The translations under genes were made by a program, and so were the position numbers. From Candidatus Eiseniibacteriota bacterium (GTDB lineage Bacteria; Eisenbacteria; RBG-16-71-46), in the NCBI GenBank assembly GCA_025357055.1, contig JANXPZ010000231.1, positions 1 to 38,924 on the forward strand: 38,924 bases of DNA. Direction: 5' to 3'. Below, piece by piece: positions 15,060 through 21,808 of the stretch. The notes below the pieces were generated by a model. It saw only the letters and a program-made list of their open reading frames with translations, had not been told where the DNA came from and did not search any database. The stretch's first letter is position 1; each line of letters starts with the position of its first letter.

Positions 15060-15222
15060 GGCATCAAACGCCTTGTCAACGCAGCCGATAACATCGCCTG
15101 GAGACTCGAACTCGCACTCTCGATGAGTTCGAAAGGAGGTGGCAGCAAACCAGACCTGTTTGCTCGCAACTGAGCCTTGCTCGATCTCAGCAACAGGGTG
15201 AACCATCCATGGAGGTGCAACA
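15060..15222 (+). promoter_or_regulatory. Structured 5' leader with three hairpins and a possible 16-codon uORF
   Basis: Three consecutive hairpins are visible: TCGAACTC/GAGTTCGA (15106-15113 with 15125-15132), AGCAAAC/GTTTGCT (15144-15150 with 15158-15164) and CTGAG/CTCAG (15170-15174 with 15186-15190). An isolated AAAGGAGGT (15132-15140) sits between the first two. A 16-codon frame starts at ATG 15123 (MSSKGGGSKPDLFARN, stop at 15171-15173); its ribosome site is weak. The real gene has its own GGAGGT at 15211-15216. No known riboswitch was recognised. Confidence 0.5.
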
Positions 15223-15876
15223 ATGACTGGTGTGATTCGCAAGGCTACGGTTTTCGTAGCGCTCGGACTCGTGGCGGCTTCGGCTGCGATGGCCGGGATT
15301 CCCAGTGCGGCCAATTGTACGGTGCCGGCCTTCATCAAGGTCGTTGGCACTAAGGTCGGAGTTCCCGATCCGCGCGGCACGTTCAGCATCACCGTCCGTG
15401 ACATCGGCAACTTCCCGGTCGTCGGCAGCAACGTGGTGTTGAATTTCGCGGCCTGCACCGACACGCGCCTCTGCAGCGGCACGAATGTGACCTGCGCCGC
15501 GCCTGCGCGAGTGACGGGAATCACGAATGGCTCCGGCGTCGTGACCTTCACGGTCGTCGGCGGCGGTCTGCACCCCGGTGGAGTCTTCGCTGGCGCTGCC
15601 GCCGGCTGCGTCACGATCCTGGCGGACAGCTACGTGATCGGCAATGCCACCGCGAACGTCTACGACTTGAACGGCGCTCTTGGTGGAGCCAAGAACGGCG
15701 TCGCGGTCACGGACATGCCGCTCTTCCTGGCGGACTGGGCCGGGTCTGCCACGTATCGTGGTCGTTCGGACTTCAATCAGAACGGCGCCATCGCCATCAC
15801 GGACCTGCCGATCTGGCTCCAGTGCTGGGGCAGCGGCAATTCGGTGACCGGTTGCACCACCACGTACTGCCCTTGA
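15223..15876 (+). CDS. Secreted protein with C-terminal dockerin-like calcium repeats
   Basis: A 217-residue exported protein. A signal peptide (about residues 1-24, ending AAMA) is followed by a small beta domain (residues 30-140) with several cysteines (ACTDTRLCSGTNVTCAA). The C-terminal region carries two dockerin/EF-hand-like units, VYDLNGALGGAKNGVAVTDM and RSDFNQNGAIAITDLPIW, each with D-x-N-x-(G/A) loop residues and a following helix ending L-x-x-W-x-GS. Such modules bind calcium and anchor or stabilise secreted proteins. GGAGGT lies 6 nt before ATG 15223. No cohesin is in the window, so an anchoring partner is unknown. Confidence 0.72.
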   Translation: MTGVIRKATVFVALGLVAASAAMAGIPSAANCTVPAFIKVVGTKVGVPDPRGTFSITVRDIGNFPVVGSNVVLNFAACTDTRLCSGTNVTCAAPARVTGITNGSGVVTFTVVGGGLHPGGVFAGAAAGCVTILADSYVIGNATANVYDLNGALGGAKNGVAVTDMPLFLADWAGSATYRGRSDFNQNGAIAITDLPIWLQCWGSGNSVTGCTTTYCP

Positions 15877-16019
15877 TGTAGAAGGATTCGAGGGTCGCGT
15901 TTCAGATGCCGTCGCATGTTCCTGGCGAAAGGTGGTGATGTGACGACCCGCGATGCGTCTCAGTAATGAAAAGACAATGTCCCCCGTTACCCCCTAAGCT
16001 CTGCATCTTGGAGGAAGCA

Positions 16020-16790
16020 ATGAAGAAGATCCTTCTCACCGGTACGATGCTCTGCCTGACGGCTTCCATGGCGTTGGCTTCCGGCCTGAACTTCACTTGG
16101 AGCCCGACGGTGCAGTGCCCGGCGGCGCCGATCGCGAATCAGACTTGGGATTGCACCACGCTGCCGGGCGCCAACGACGCCTTCCTCACCATGGTCATCT
16201 CGGTCATGCCCAACATCCCGGTCGTGGGCTTCAATGCCATGGACGTCCGCATCGACGGCCAGGGCGTCGGCCCCGTGCCCGCGTGGTGGCAGATGTTCAA
16301 TGCCGGTTCGTGCCGTGAGTTCAGCATCACGCCTGGCGTGATGACCTCGGGCAACTTCACCGCGCCGTGCGCCGGCACCGCCGCCACGAAGCTGTGGACC
16401 ACCGCCCCGAGCGGCGGCATGGCGAACTGGAACATCGCGGGCAACCGCTTCAGCACGCTGATCGGCTTTGCGACGGCTGGCAATCGCGTGAACCCGCTGG
16501 TCATCACCACGCAGTACAACGCGTTCAACTTGGTCCTGGACACGAACGGCTCGGTCACGGATCCGGACATGGGCGTCGTCGAGTGCGCTGGTTGCGCCGA
16601 GGGCATGACGCTGGTGCTGAACGAGATCGGGCTGTACGGCTCGGGTGCTGAAGACCATGTCACGCAGGTTGGGACCACGGTCGGCGCTCAGATGTGCATC
16701 CAGTGGCAGGGTGGCGCGGGCGCTGGTGTCTGCGCTGCTACCCCGGCCCGCAACACGACCTGGGGCCAGGTCAAGAGCCTGTACCGGTAG
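16020..16790 (+). CDS. Secreted protein of unknown function, tandem family member 1
   Basis: A 256-residue exported protein. Its signal peptide MKKILLTGTMLCLTASMALA is less GC-driven than its neighbours. No known domain was recognised. The mature part is rich in W, C, N and T, with LNFTWSPTVQCP, VPAWWQMFNAGSCREF, VVECAGCAEGMTLVLNEI and a C-terminus CIQWQGGAGAGVCAATPARNT ending TWGQVKSLYR. The same landmarks recur in the next gene, so the two are paralogs. GGAGG (16010-16014) lies 5 nt before ATG 16020. A clear hairpin terminator follows. Even cysteine numbers suggest disulfides outside the cytoplasm (inference). Confidence 0.75.
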   Translation: MKKILLTGTMLCLTASMALASGLNFTWSPTVQCPAAPIANQTWDCTTLPGANDAFLTMVISVMPNIPVVGFNAMDVRIDGQGVGPVPAWWQMFNAGSCREFSITPGVMTSGNFTAPCAGTAATKLWTTAPSGGMANWNIAGNRFSTLIGFATAGNRVNPLVITTQYNAFNLVLDTNGSVTDPDMGVVECAGCAEGMTLVLNEIGLYGSGAEDHVTQVGTTVGAQMCIQWQGGAGAGVCAATPARNTTWGQVKSLYR

Positions 16791-16818
16791 TCTCGTCAGA
16801 ACCCGTAGAACGATTCAG

Positions 16819-16853
16819 CGGCGGCCACCTCTTCGGTGGGGGCCGCCGTTTCT
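16819..16853 (+). terminator. Hairpin terminator after tandem family member 1
   Basis: CGGCGGCC plus ACC (16819-16829) pairs with GGT plus GGCCGCCG (16835-16848), with a three-base GGG bulge at 16838-16840 and a CTTCGG-type tight loop, followed by TTTCT. It lies 28 nt after the stop and is a good rho-independent terminator candidate. Confidence 0.75.
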
Positions 16854-16929
16854 GCTGTGCCCGGCAGGGGCGCCGACTCTGAGGTGGCCCGGTTCGGCGG
16901 ACGTTCTGCCGCGCTCGTCCGTCTGGTGT

Positions 16930-16959
16930 TTGGGAGCCGCTGCAAGCGTGGGCTAGAAT
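16930..16959 (+). promoter_or_regulatory. Promoter for tandem family member 2, leaderless
   Basis: TTGGGA (16930-16935), an 18-nt spacer and TAGAAT (16954-16959). The -10 ends only 7 nt before ATG 16967, so transcription should begin at or next to the start codon. The in-frame ATG at 16958 overlaps the -10 and cannot be the start of this transcript. Confidence 0.6.
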
Positions 16960-16966
16960 GCCGCGC

Positions 16967-17734
16967 ATGAATGCTCACCGTCCCAACCACGCGCTCGCAG
17001 GGCTCCTCACGGGGCTCCTCCTGTGTGGTGCCGCCGGCCCGGCCGCGCGCGCCGACGAGGGGCTCTTCCTCACCTGGGGTGACTGCGCGCTGGGGACCTC
17101 CGCTCACGACCGCTCAAACCCCTGCGACACGAACGTCGGGGACCAGAAGCTCTTCTGCGCCTTCCGCCTGCCCTTCGCCGCGGACAGCGTGCTGGGGCTT
17201 GAGTTGGTGGTGGACGTGCAGCACTCGGCCGCCAGCATGCCCAGTTGGTGGATGTTCGCCCCGGGTGGCTGCCGCGCCGGATCCCTGCGGCCGGCGTTCG
17301 ATTTCACGGGGCGGTCGTCGTGCCGGGACTTCTTCCTGGGGAACGCGACCGGGAGCTTGCAGAGCTACACCGTGGGGCAGCCTCACGGCGGCGCCAACCA
17401 GGCCCGCATCCAGATGGCGGCGGCGATGCTTCCCAGCTTCGGCTACGCGACGCTCAACGACACCGACATGTACTACGCCGCGGTCCTGACCATCCCGAAC
17501 GACTTTACCGTGGGCGGCACGGTCTGCAGCGGTTGCGCCGGCCCCGCCTGCCTGGTGCTCAACTCCATCCTCGTCCGCCGCCAGCCCGGGACGGCCGGTG
17601 GCGACATCTCCCTGACCGTGCCGGGCCCGGATGGCGCCAACTTCGCCACCTGGCAGGGTGGCGTGGGCGCGGCCTGCGCCGCGGTGCCCGTGAGGGCCGT
17701 GACCTGGGGCCAGATCAAGGGACTCTACCGATGA
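16967..17734 (+). CDS. Secreted protein of unknown function, tandem family member 2
   Basis: A 255-residue exported protein with signal peptide MNAHRPNHALAGLLTGLLLC... ending ARA. It aligns by landmarks with the preceding secreted protein: GLFLTWGDCALG near the mature N-terminus, MPSWWMFAPGGCRAG, VCSGCAGPACLVLNSILV, and the C-terminal FATWQGGVGAACAAVPVRAV followed by TWGQIKGLYR. No catalytic motif or known domain was recognised. ATG 16967 is chosen because the upstream ATG overlaps the -10 element. The stop overlaps the start of the next gene (ATGA), so members 2 and 3 are translated together. Confidence 0.75.
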   Translation: MNAHRPNHALAGLLTGLLLCGAAGPAARADEGLFLTWGDCALGTSAHDRSNPCDTNVGDQKLFCAFRLPFAADSVLGLELVVDVQHSAASMPSWWMFAPGGCRAGSLRPAFDFTGRSSCRDFFLGNATGSLQSYTVGQPHGGANQARIQMAAAMLPSFGYATLNDTDMYYAAVLTIPNDFTVGGTVCSGCAGPACLVLNSILVRRQPGTAGGDISLTVPGPDGANFATWQGGVGAACAAVPVRAVTWGQIKGLYR

Positions 17735-18648
17735 CGCGTCTGGCTCGAAGCCTGGGCGCGACAGCGGCGCTCGCAGCCCTCGTGGCGCTGCTCGGGGGCG
17801 CCGCCCCCGCCGCCGTGACGCAGGCCGCGAAGCCAGCGTCCCCTCCCGCGCCCGTCGCTCCGGCCGCGGCCGTGACGCAGGCCGCGAAGGCGGCCCCACC
17901 CGGGCCCGTCGCTCCCGCCGCGGCCCAGGGTGCCCCGGGGGCTCGCCGGGCTCCGCCCGGCTCCGCCAGGTTCGAGTCGTCCGACGTCGATTCGTTCGCT
18001 CCACCGCAGCTCTTCATCGCCTGGCACGCGCCCTACGGCACGCCCGGGGCCACCGACACCATCTCCTTCGGGGCCGGCGACTCGAACCGCGTGGACACGC
18101 TTTTCATGTCCTTCGAGATCGGGCGCAACACCCCCCAATTCCTGGGGATGACCGCGCGGCTCTATTTCCATCCCGCCAACGGCGACACGCTCGGCACCTA
18201 CTGGCGCTACGACTCCGGGTCGCCCAACTACCGCAACCTGGAGATCGAGTTCGACCCCGACGGCTCGTTCCCCTGCCCGCAGCCCTGGAACCGCAGCGGC
18301 GCAGGCCTCGTCGATTTCGAGTTCGATGCCGGTGGGGCCAGCCTGGACCTCACCTACGTCATCACGGCCATGCAGAACGTCATCCCGGCGGACGGCCGCG
18401 TCCGGTATTGCTTCGCCCGGGTGATGTTCCGCCAGAGGCGCTGGGACCTCCCGGGTGCGCGCCAGCCGGTCTGCCTCGAGTGGGCGGTCTCGCGCTTCTC
18501 GTCCGGGCTCGACGAGGCGACCGCGCGGAGCGGACCGGGCCGCTGCATCTCGATGAACTCGCCGGATGGGAGCGTGTGTGTGCCGTACCGCCGCAACCCC
18601 GGCCCCCTCCCCTGGGCACCACCCCGTCCAGTGATCGGTCGGCCCTGA
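17731..18648 (+). CDS. Secreted protein with Ala/Pro-rich linker, tandem family member 3
   Basis: A 305-residue exported protein. After a signal peptide (about residues 1-27) comes an Ala/Pro linker made of two 19-residue repeats beginning AVTQAAK (residues 28-65), which could span the cell wall or surface. The C-terminal 210 residues form a beta-rich domain with LFIAWHAPYGTPGATDT, FMSFEIGRNTPQFLGMTARL, YWRYDSGSPNYRNLEIEF and VCLEWAVSRFSSG. These loosely follow the plan of the two preceding genes, so I treat it as a distant member. It ends 7 bp before an insertion sequence; the extreme C-terminus (PLPWAPPRPVIGRP) looks unstructured. Confidence 0.7.
   Translation: MTRLARSLGATAALAALVALLGGAAPAAVTQAAKPASPPAPVAPAAAVTQAAKAAPPGPVAPAAAQGAPGARRAPPGSARFESSDVDSFAPPQLFIAWHAPYGTPGATDTISFGAGDSNRVDTLFMSFEIGRNTPQFLGMTARLYFHPANGDTLGTYWRYDSGSPNYRNLEIEFDPDGSFPCPQPWNRSGAGLVDFEFDAGGASLDLTYVITAMQNVIPADGRVRYCFARVMFRQRRWDLPGARQPVCLEWAVSRFSSGLDEATARSGPGRCISMNSPDGSVCVPYRRNPGPLPWAPPRPVIGRP
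17812..17925 (+). repeat. 57-nt tandem repeat encoding the Ala/Pro linker
   Basis: Two 57-nt units start GCCGTGACGCAGGCCGCGAA at 17812 and 17869. They keep frame and encode 19-residue AVTQAAK... units in the secreted protein. In-frame duplication explains the linker length. Confidence 0.75.
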
Positions 18649-18706
18649 CGGTTGGGTTGTGCTCTGAGGATTGTGTCTGGCAAGGGGTGTGCGATGTCCC
18701 TCCGGC

Positions 18707-19807
18707 ATGTCTGCGTCGTCCGCCTGTTTCAAGCCCCCCTGCTGCCCCAACCCCGACTGTCCATTCCATTGTTGCACTGAGGGCTGGCGCTTCAAGCGCA
18801 TCGGCTTCTTCGCCCGGCTGGCTGCGCCCCACCGTATCCAGCGTTACCAGTGCCGTCACTGTCGGAGGAGCTTCTCCACCCAGACCTTCTCCACCAGTTA
18901 CTGGCTGCGCCGCCCGGAGCTGCTCCAGCCCCTCTTCTTCCGCCTGCTGGCCTGCTCCGGGTTCCGCCAGATCGCCCGCGAGTTCGCCGTCAGTCCCACC
19001 ACCATCCTCGGTCAGAGCGCCCGCCTGGGGCGCCACTGCCTGCTCTACCAGCATCGTCACCGGCCCCGCGCCGCGCCCGCGGAGCCCCTGGTGCTCGACG
19101 GCTTCGAGAGCTTCGAGTTCAGCCAGTACCACCCCTGCCACTTCCATGTCGTGGTCGGCCAGGAGTCGCACTTCTTCTACTGTTTCACCGACTCGGAGCT
19201 GCGCCGCAAGGGTCGCATGACCGCGCACCAGCGGGACCGGCGCCGCTGGCTCGAGCAGCACTTCGGCCGGCCCGACCCGCGCTCGATCGAGCTCGAGGTC
19301 GCCCAGGCCCTGCAGTTGGTGGTACCGCCAGGCTCGCTGACCGAGCTGCACTCGGATGACCACCCGGCCTACCCGCGGGCCCTGAACGGCCTGGCGGAGC
19401 ACCGCTTCCGCCACCGGGTGACGCCCGGCAGCGCGCCACGCACCGCAGCCAACGCCTTGTTCCCGGTGAACCTGCTGGACCTGCTGATCCGCCACGGCAG
19501 CGCCAACCACAAGCGCGAGACCATCGCGTTCTCCAAGCGGCGCCAGAGTGCGATCGAACGACTGACGGTGCTGCAGGTCTGGCGCAACTTCATCAAGCCG
19601 TTCTCGGAACGGCGACGCAACAGTCTCACCCCGGCGGAGCGCCTGGGGCTGTGCAAGTGGAGGCTCAGGGTGGCCGAGGTCCTCAAGGAGCGGCTGCTGC
19701 CCAGCCAGGTGCGACTACCCGAACGGCTCGAGCGCTACTATCGCCGCGAGGTGCCCACCCGACGCATCCCCCACGGCGCGCGCCACCGACTGCGCTACGC
19801 CGACTGA
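18707..19807 (+). CDS. IS transposase with N-terminal zinc ribbon and DDE-like core
   Basis: A 366-residue transposase. The N-terminus holds a zinc ribbon with paired cysteines (CCPNPDCPFHCC and YQCRHCRRSF), as in IS1/IS1595-type enzymes, then an HTH-like segment (FRQIAREFAVSPTTILGQSARL). Candidate catalytic residues are Asp in LVLDGFESFEF, Asp in LTELHSDDHPAY and Glu in NHKRETIAFSKRR. The C-terminus is very basic. ATG 18707 is chosen; a TTG at 18671 would start inside the left inverted repeat. The frame is intact, so the enzyme may still be active. The exact IS family cannot be fixed by eye. Confidence 0.85.
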   Translation: MSASSACFKPPCCPNPDCPFHCCTEGWRFKRIGFFARLAAPHRIQRYQCRHCRRSFSTQTFSTSYWLRRPELLQPLFFRLLACSGFRQIAREFAVSPTTILGQSARLGRHCLLYQHRHRPRAAPAEPLVLDGFESFEFSQYHPCHFHVVVGQESHFFYCFTDSELRRKGRMTAHQRDRRRWLEQHFGRPDPRSIELEVAQALQLVVPPGSLTELHSDDHPAYPRALNGLAEHRFRHRVTPGSAPRTAANALFPVNLLDLLIRHGSANHKRETIAFSKRRQSAIERLTVLQVWRNFIKPFSERRRNSLTPAERLGLCKWRLRVAEVLKERLLPSQVRLPERLERYYRREVPTRRIPHGARHRLRYAD

Positions 19808-19810
19808 ACC

Positions 19811-19846
19811 AGAAGCGCCGGGGGCGCATGGCCCCCCGGCGCTTCT
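19811..19846 (+). terminator. 14-bp perfect hairpin after the transposase
   Basis: AGAAGCGCCGGGGG (19811-19824) pairs perfectly with CCCCCGGCGCTTCT (19833-19846) around an 8-nt loop, 3 nt after the transposase stop. There is no T-tract. It probably stops transcription leaving or entering the element. Confidence 0.65.
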
Positions 19847-19872
19847 GCCCGGACACAATCCTCAGAGCACAA

Positions 19873-21696
19873 CTAATCCTGCAAGGGGTCGGTTAGTCTT
19901 ACGAGCATGATGCGCTCGGGGTGGAGCACGATCCGGTGCTCCAGCCGGTGGCGGGCGATGAACTCCTTCAGCATCTGCTCACCCTTGATGTTCTGCAGCG
20001 ACTCGTCCACGATCTTCTCGACCTCGTCGTAGCGGAGCTGGCGGCCCGGGTCGTGTTCGAGCTTCTGGATCACCGCGTACTCGTCATCCTTGACCGGCCC
20101 CTGCACCATGACGTCGCCCGGCTTCAGGTCCTGGGAGAGCAGGGCGAAGAACGGGCCCGGCTGGTTCTCGCGCTCGGAGCGGATGGAGCCGGTGCTCCGG
20201 CCCAACCGGAGCGAGTCCTCCCGCATGATCGCCTCCGCTGACTCACCGTGGCGGATCCGGTCGGCCAGCGAATCGGCCGCGGCCCTCGTGCCCCGGGCGA
20301 TCGCCGCGTAGCGCACGCCCTGGTAGGTCCAGAACTCGCGGAGCCGTGACTGGTAGTACTGCTGACGCTCCTCGGGGGTGATCCAGACCTTCGCCTGGAC
20401 CGAGTCCTCGAACAGGTGCTGCACCATCAGCTCTTCCCGCTTCCTCTCGATCTGGGAGATCGTCAGCGGATCGCGGTCGATGCCGCGCTCGGTGCCCAGG
20501 TCGGCCATGTAGGGCTCGAGCAGGCTGCCGTCCAGGAACGAACGGAACGACTCGAAGGTCTGCACTTCCGGGCGCCTGACCGGCGATACGCCCCGGTAGA
20601 CCGAGAGGAAGCGGCGCAGCGTGAACTGCCCGGCCTTCCAGCGGGCGAGCACCCGGCCGGTGTCGGCCGGGGTGACCCGGGGGATGCTGCTCGACAGGTC
20701 CAGCGTGGGCTCGCCGTCCGCCGGACGCTTCTTCAGGGCCGCCGTCTTCGCGAACAGGTCCGCGGCCCACGCGATGTTCGTGCTGTCGTAGGCCAGTCCG
20801 GTGCGCTCCCGCAGGACGCCACGCATCTGCTCGACCCGCTGGTTGATCTTCAAGGGCGTGAGCTGGTCGGCGAGGATGCTGTGCATCCGCTCGTAGGGCG
20901 GCATGGGATTGGGCCTCCGCCCCAGCAGGCGCAGGACCTGGAAGCCGTCCTTGTCCATGTACACGTGCGAGATCTGGCCGTCCTTGAGATCGCAGAGGGC
21001 GAAGCCCTGGTTCAAGGGGAGCGCGGAGCGCTGCACCCAGCCCATGTCGCCGTCCGGTCCCGAGTCCTGCTGCGCGATGGAATAGCGCGCCACCGCCTGC
21101 GGCCAGGTGATCCGCCCGGCGGCCAGCTCCTTGCGTACCTGCTCGGCGTCGGCGCGCGTGGCCGTCAGCACGTGCTGGAAATGCCGCAGCTGGAGGCTCT
21201 GGTCGTAGGCGCGCCGGATTTCGGCCTCGGAAGGGACTGCGGAATCCGCCACGAGGCGCTGGAAGGTCATGTTCGAGAGGACCCGCTGCGTGTGCTCGCG
21301 AAGCACGGCGCGGTCCTCGAAGGTGGACGGCCGGTTCACCCGGCGGGCCAGCCGGGCCAGGACCTCCTTGTCGGTCATGGCCGTGAGGAACTGGAAGCGC
21401 CCGGCGCTGTCGGGTGCCGGCCGGTCCAGGGCATAGGAGGAGTACCAGTTCTGGCGGAACTCGAGGACGCTGAACCGCCGGTCGTCCACGCTTCCCAGCA
21501 GCGCGGTGTCGGGCAGGAACTGCCCGGTGTCGGGGACGCCGTTCACGTAGGTCACGTACTTGCGGGGGGCGGACTGTGAGTCGGCCGGTGCGGCGGGCTT
21601 TCCGGCCGCGGGCGTCCATGGCTTGACCGGGGCGGCGGCGAAGGTCACGGAGCCGAGCAGGAGCAGGGCGAAGGAGGCGAGCGCGCGACGTTTCAT
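19873..21696 (-). CDS. SurA/PPIC-like periplasmic peptidyl-prolyl isomerase, copy 1
   Basis: A 607-residue exported protein. The signal peptide is MKRRALASFALLLLGSVTFA. A SurA_N-like helical region includes FLTAMTDKEVLARLARRVNR, and a parvulin domain at about residues 170-265 contains LRHFQHVLTATRADAEQV and GPDGDMGWVQRSALP. A second degenerate helical/parvulin part follows (VWITPEERQQYYQSRLREFW, RYAAIARGTRAAADSLADRI). Such proteins escort outer-membrane proteins. ATG 21696 follows GGAG at a good distance; the frame opens upstream to 21786, but the promoter lies there. The stop TAG uses one base of the adjoining IS end, so the last residues may not be native. Paralogous to 26175-27638. Confidence 0.82.
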   Translation of the reverse strand: MKRRALASFALLLLGSVTFAAAPVKPWTPAAGKPAAPADSQSAPRKYVTYVNGVPDTGQFLPDTALLGSVDDRRFSVLEFRQNWYSSYALDRPAPDSAGRFQFLTAMTDKEVLARLARRVNRPSTFEDRAVLREHTQRVLSNMTFQRLVADSAVPSEAEIRRAYDQSLQLRHFQHVLTATRADAEQVRKELAAGRITWPQAVARYSIAQQDSGPDGDMGWVQRSALPLNQGFALCDLKDGQISHVYMDKDGFQVLRLLGRRPNPMPPYERMHSILADQLTPLKINQRVEQMRGVLRERTGLAYDSTNIAWAADLFAKTAALKKRPADGEPTLDLSSSIPRVTPADTGRVLARWKAGQFTLRRFLSVYRGVSPVRRPEVQTFESFRSFLDGSLLEPYMADLGTERGIDRDPLTISQIERKREELMVQHLFEDSVQAKVWITPEERQQYYQSRLREFWTYQGVRYAAIARGTRAAADSLADRIRHGESAEAIMREDSLRLGRSTGSIRSERENQPGPFFALLSQDLKPGDVMVQGPVKDDEYAVIQKLEHDPGRQLRYDEVEKIVDESLQNIKGEQMLKEFIARHRLEHRIVLHPERIMLVRLTDPLQD

Positions 21697-21752
21697 GTGC
21701 TTCTCCGGTGAGTGGCTCGGTGGACCGGGCCGGAAGGGGGAGTCGAAGGACG

Positions 21753-21806
21753 GAAAAAGTCTAGAGGTGGCGCCGGGGGCGGTCAACCGCCGCTCCCGGC
21801 GCCACC
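21753..21806 (-). terminator. Terminator of the RND operon, 12+6 bp stem with T-tract
   Basis: On the minus strand, 3 nt after the RND pump stop, GGTGGCGCCGGG (21766-21777 plus-strand) pairs with CCCGGCGCCACC (21795-21806). An inner helix forms between GGCGGT (21778-21783) and ACCGCC (21786-21791). A run of five T follows on the minus strand (21758-21754). The next gene's promoter overlaps the same bases. Confidence 0.75.
21758..21786 (-). promoter_or_regulatory. Promoter of SurA-like copy 1, embedded in the upstream terminator
   Basis: On the minus strand TTGACC (21786-21781), a 17-nt spacer and TAGACT (21763-21758). The predicted start is near 21751, giving a leader of about 55 nt. The -35 lies in the inner stem and loop of the RND operon terminator and the -10 just after its stem. 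Confidence 0.72.
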
Positions 21807-21808
21807 GC

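Larger units (their letters stand above)
18656..19873 (+). mobile_element. Complete insertion sequence, 1218 bp, 22-bp perfect terminal inverted repeats
   Basis: The ends GTTGTGCTCTGAGGATTGTG... (18656-18677) and its exact reverse complement (19852-19873) form 22-bp perfect inverted repeats around a single transposase gene. A 14-bp hairpin lies between the transposase stop and the right end. The 8 bp outside each end (ACGGTTGG on the left, TAATCCTG on the right) do not match, so no target duplication is visible. The right end supplies the first base of the stop codon of the minus-strand gene next door. The element sits between two convergent genes. Confidence 0.9.

Noticed and set aside
14867-15223. 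Minus-strand open frame of 118 codons ending GETGLEPVTSCL
   Set aside because: This ending is the well-known artefact of translating a tRNA gene antisense; the frame runs over tRNA-Val and the structured leader.
16958-16966. ATG 16958 as the start of tandem family member 2
   Set aside because: It overlaps the -10 hexamer TAGAAT; ATG 16967 directly precedes the signal peptide.
18671-18706. TTG 18671 as the transposase start
   Set aside because: It lies inside the left terminal inverted repeat and adds residues without family similarity; ATG 18707 precedes the zinc ribbon.
14835-19873. Genomic island integrated at tRNA-Val, bounded by the IS
   Set aside because: No integrase and no direct repeat of the tRNA 3' end were found, although the accessory gene content is suggestive.
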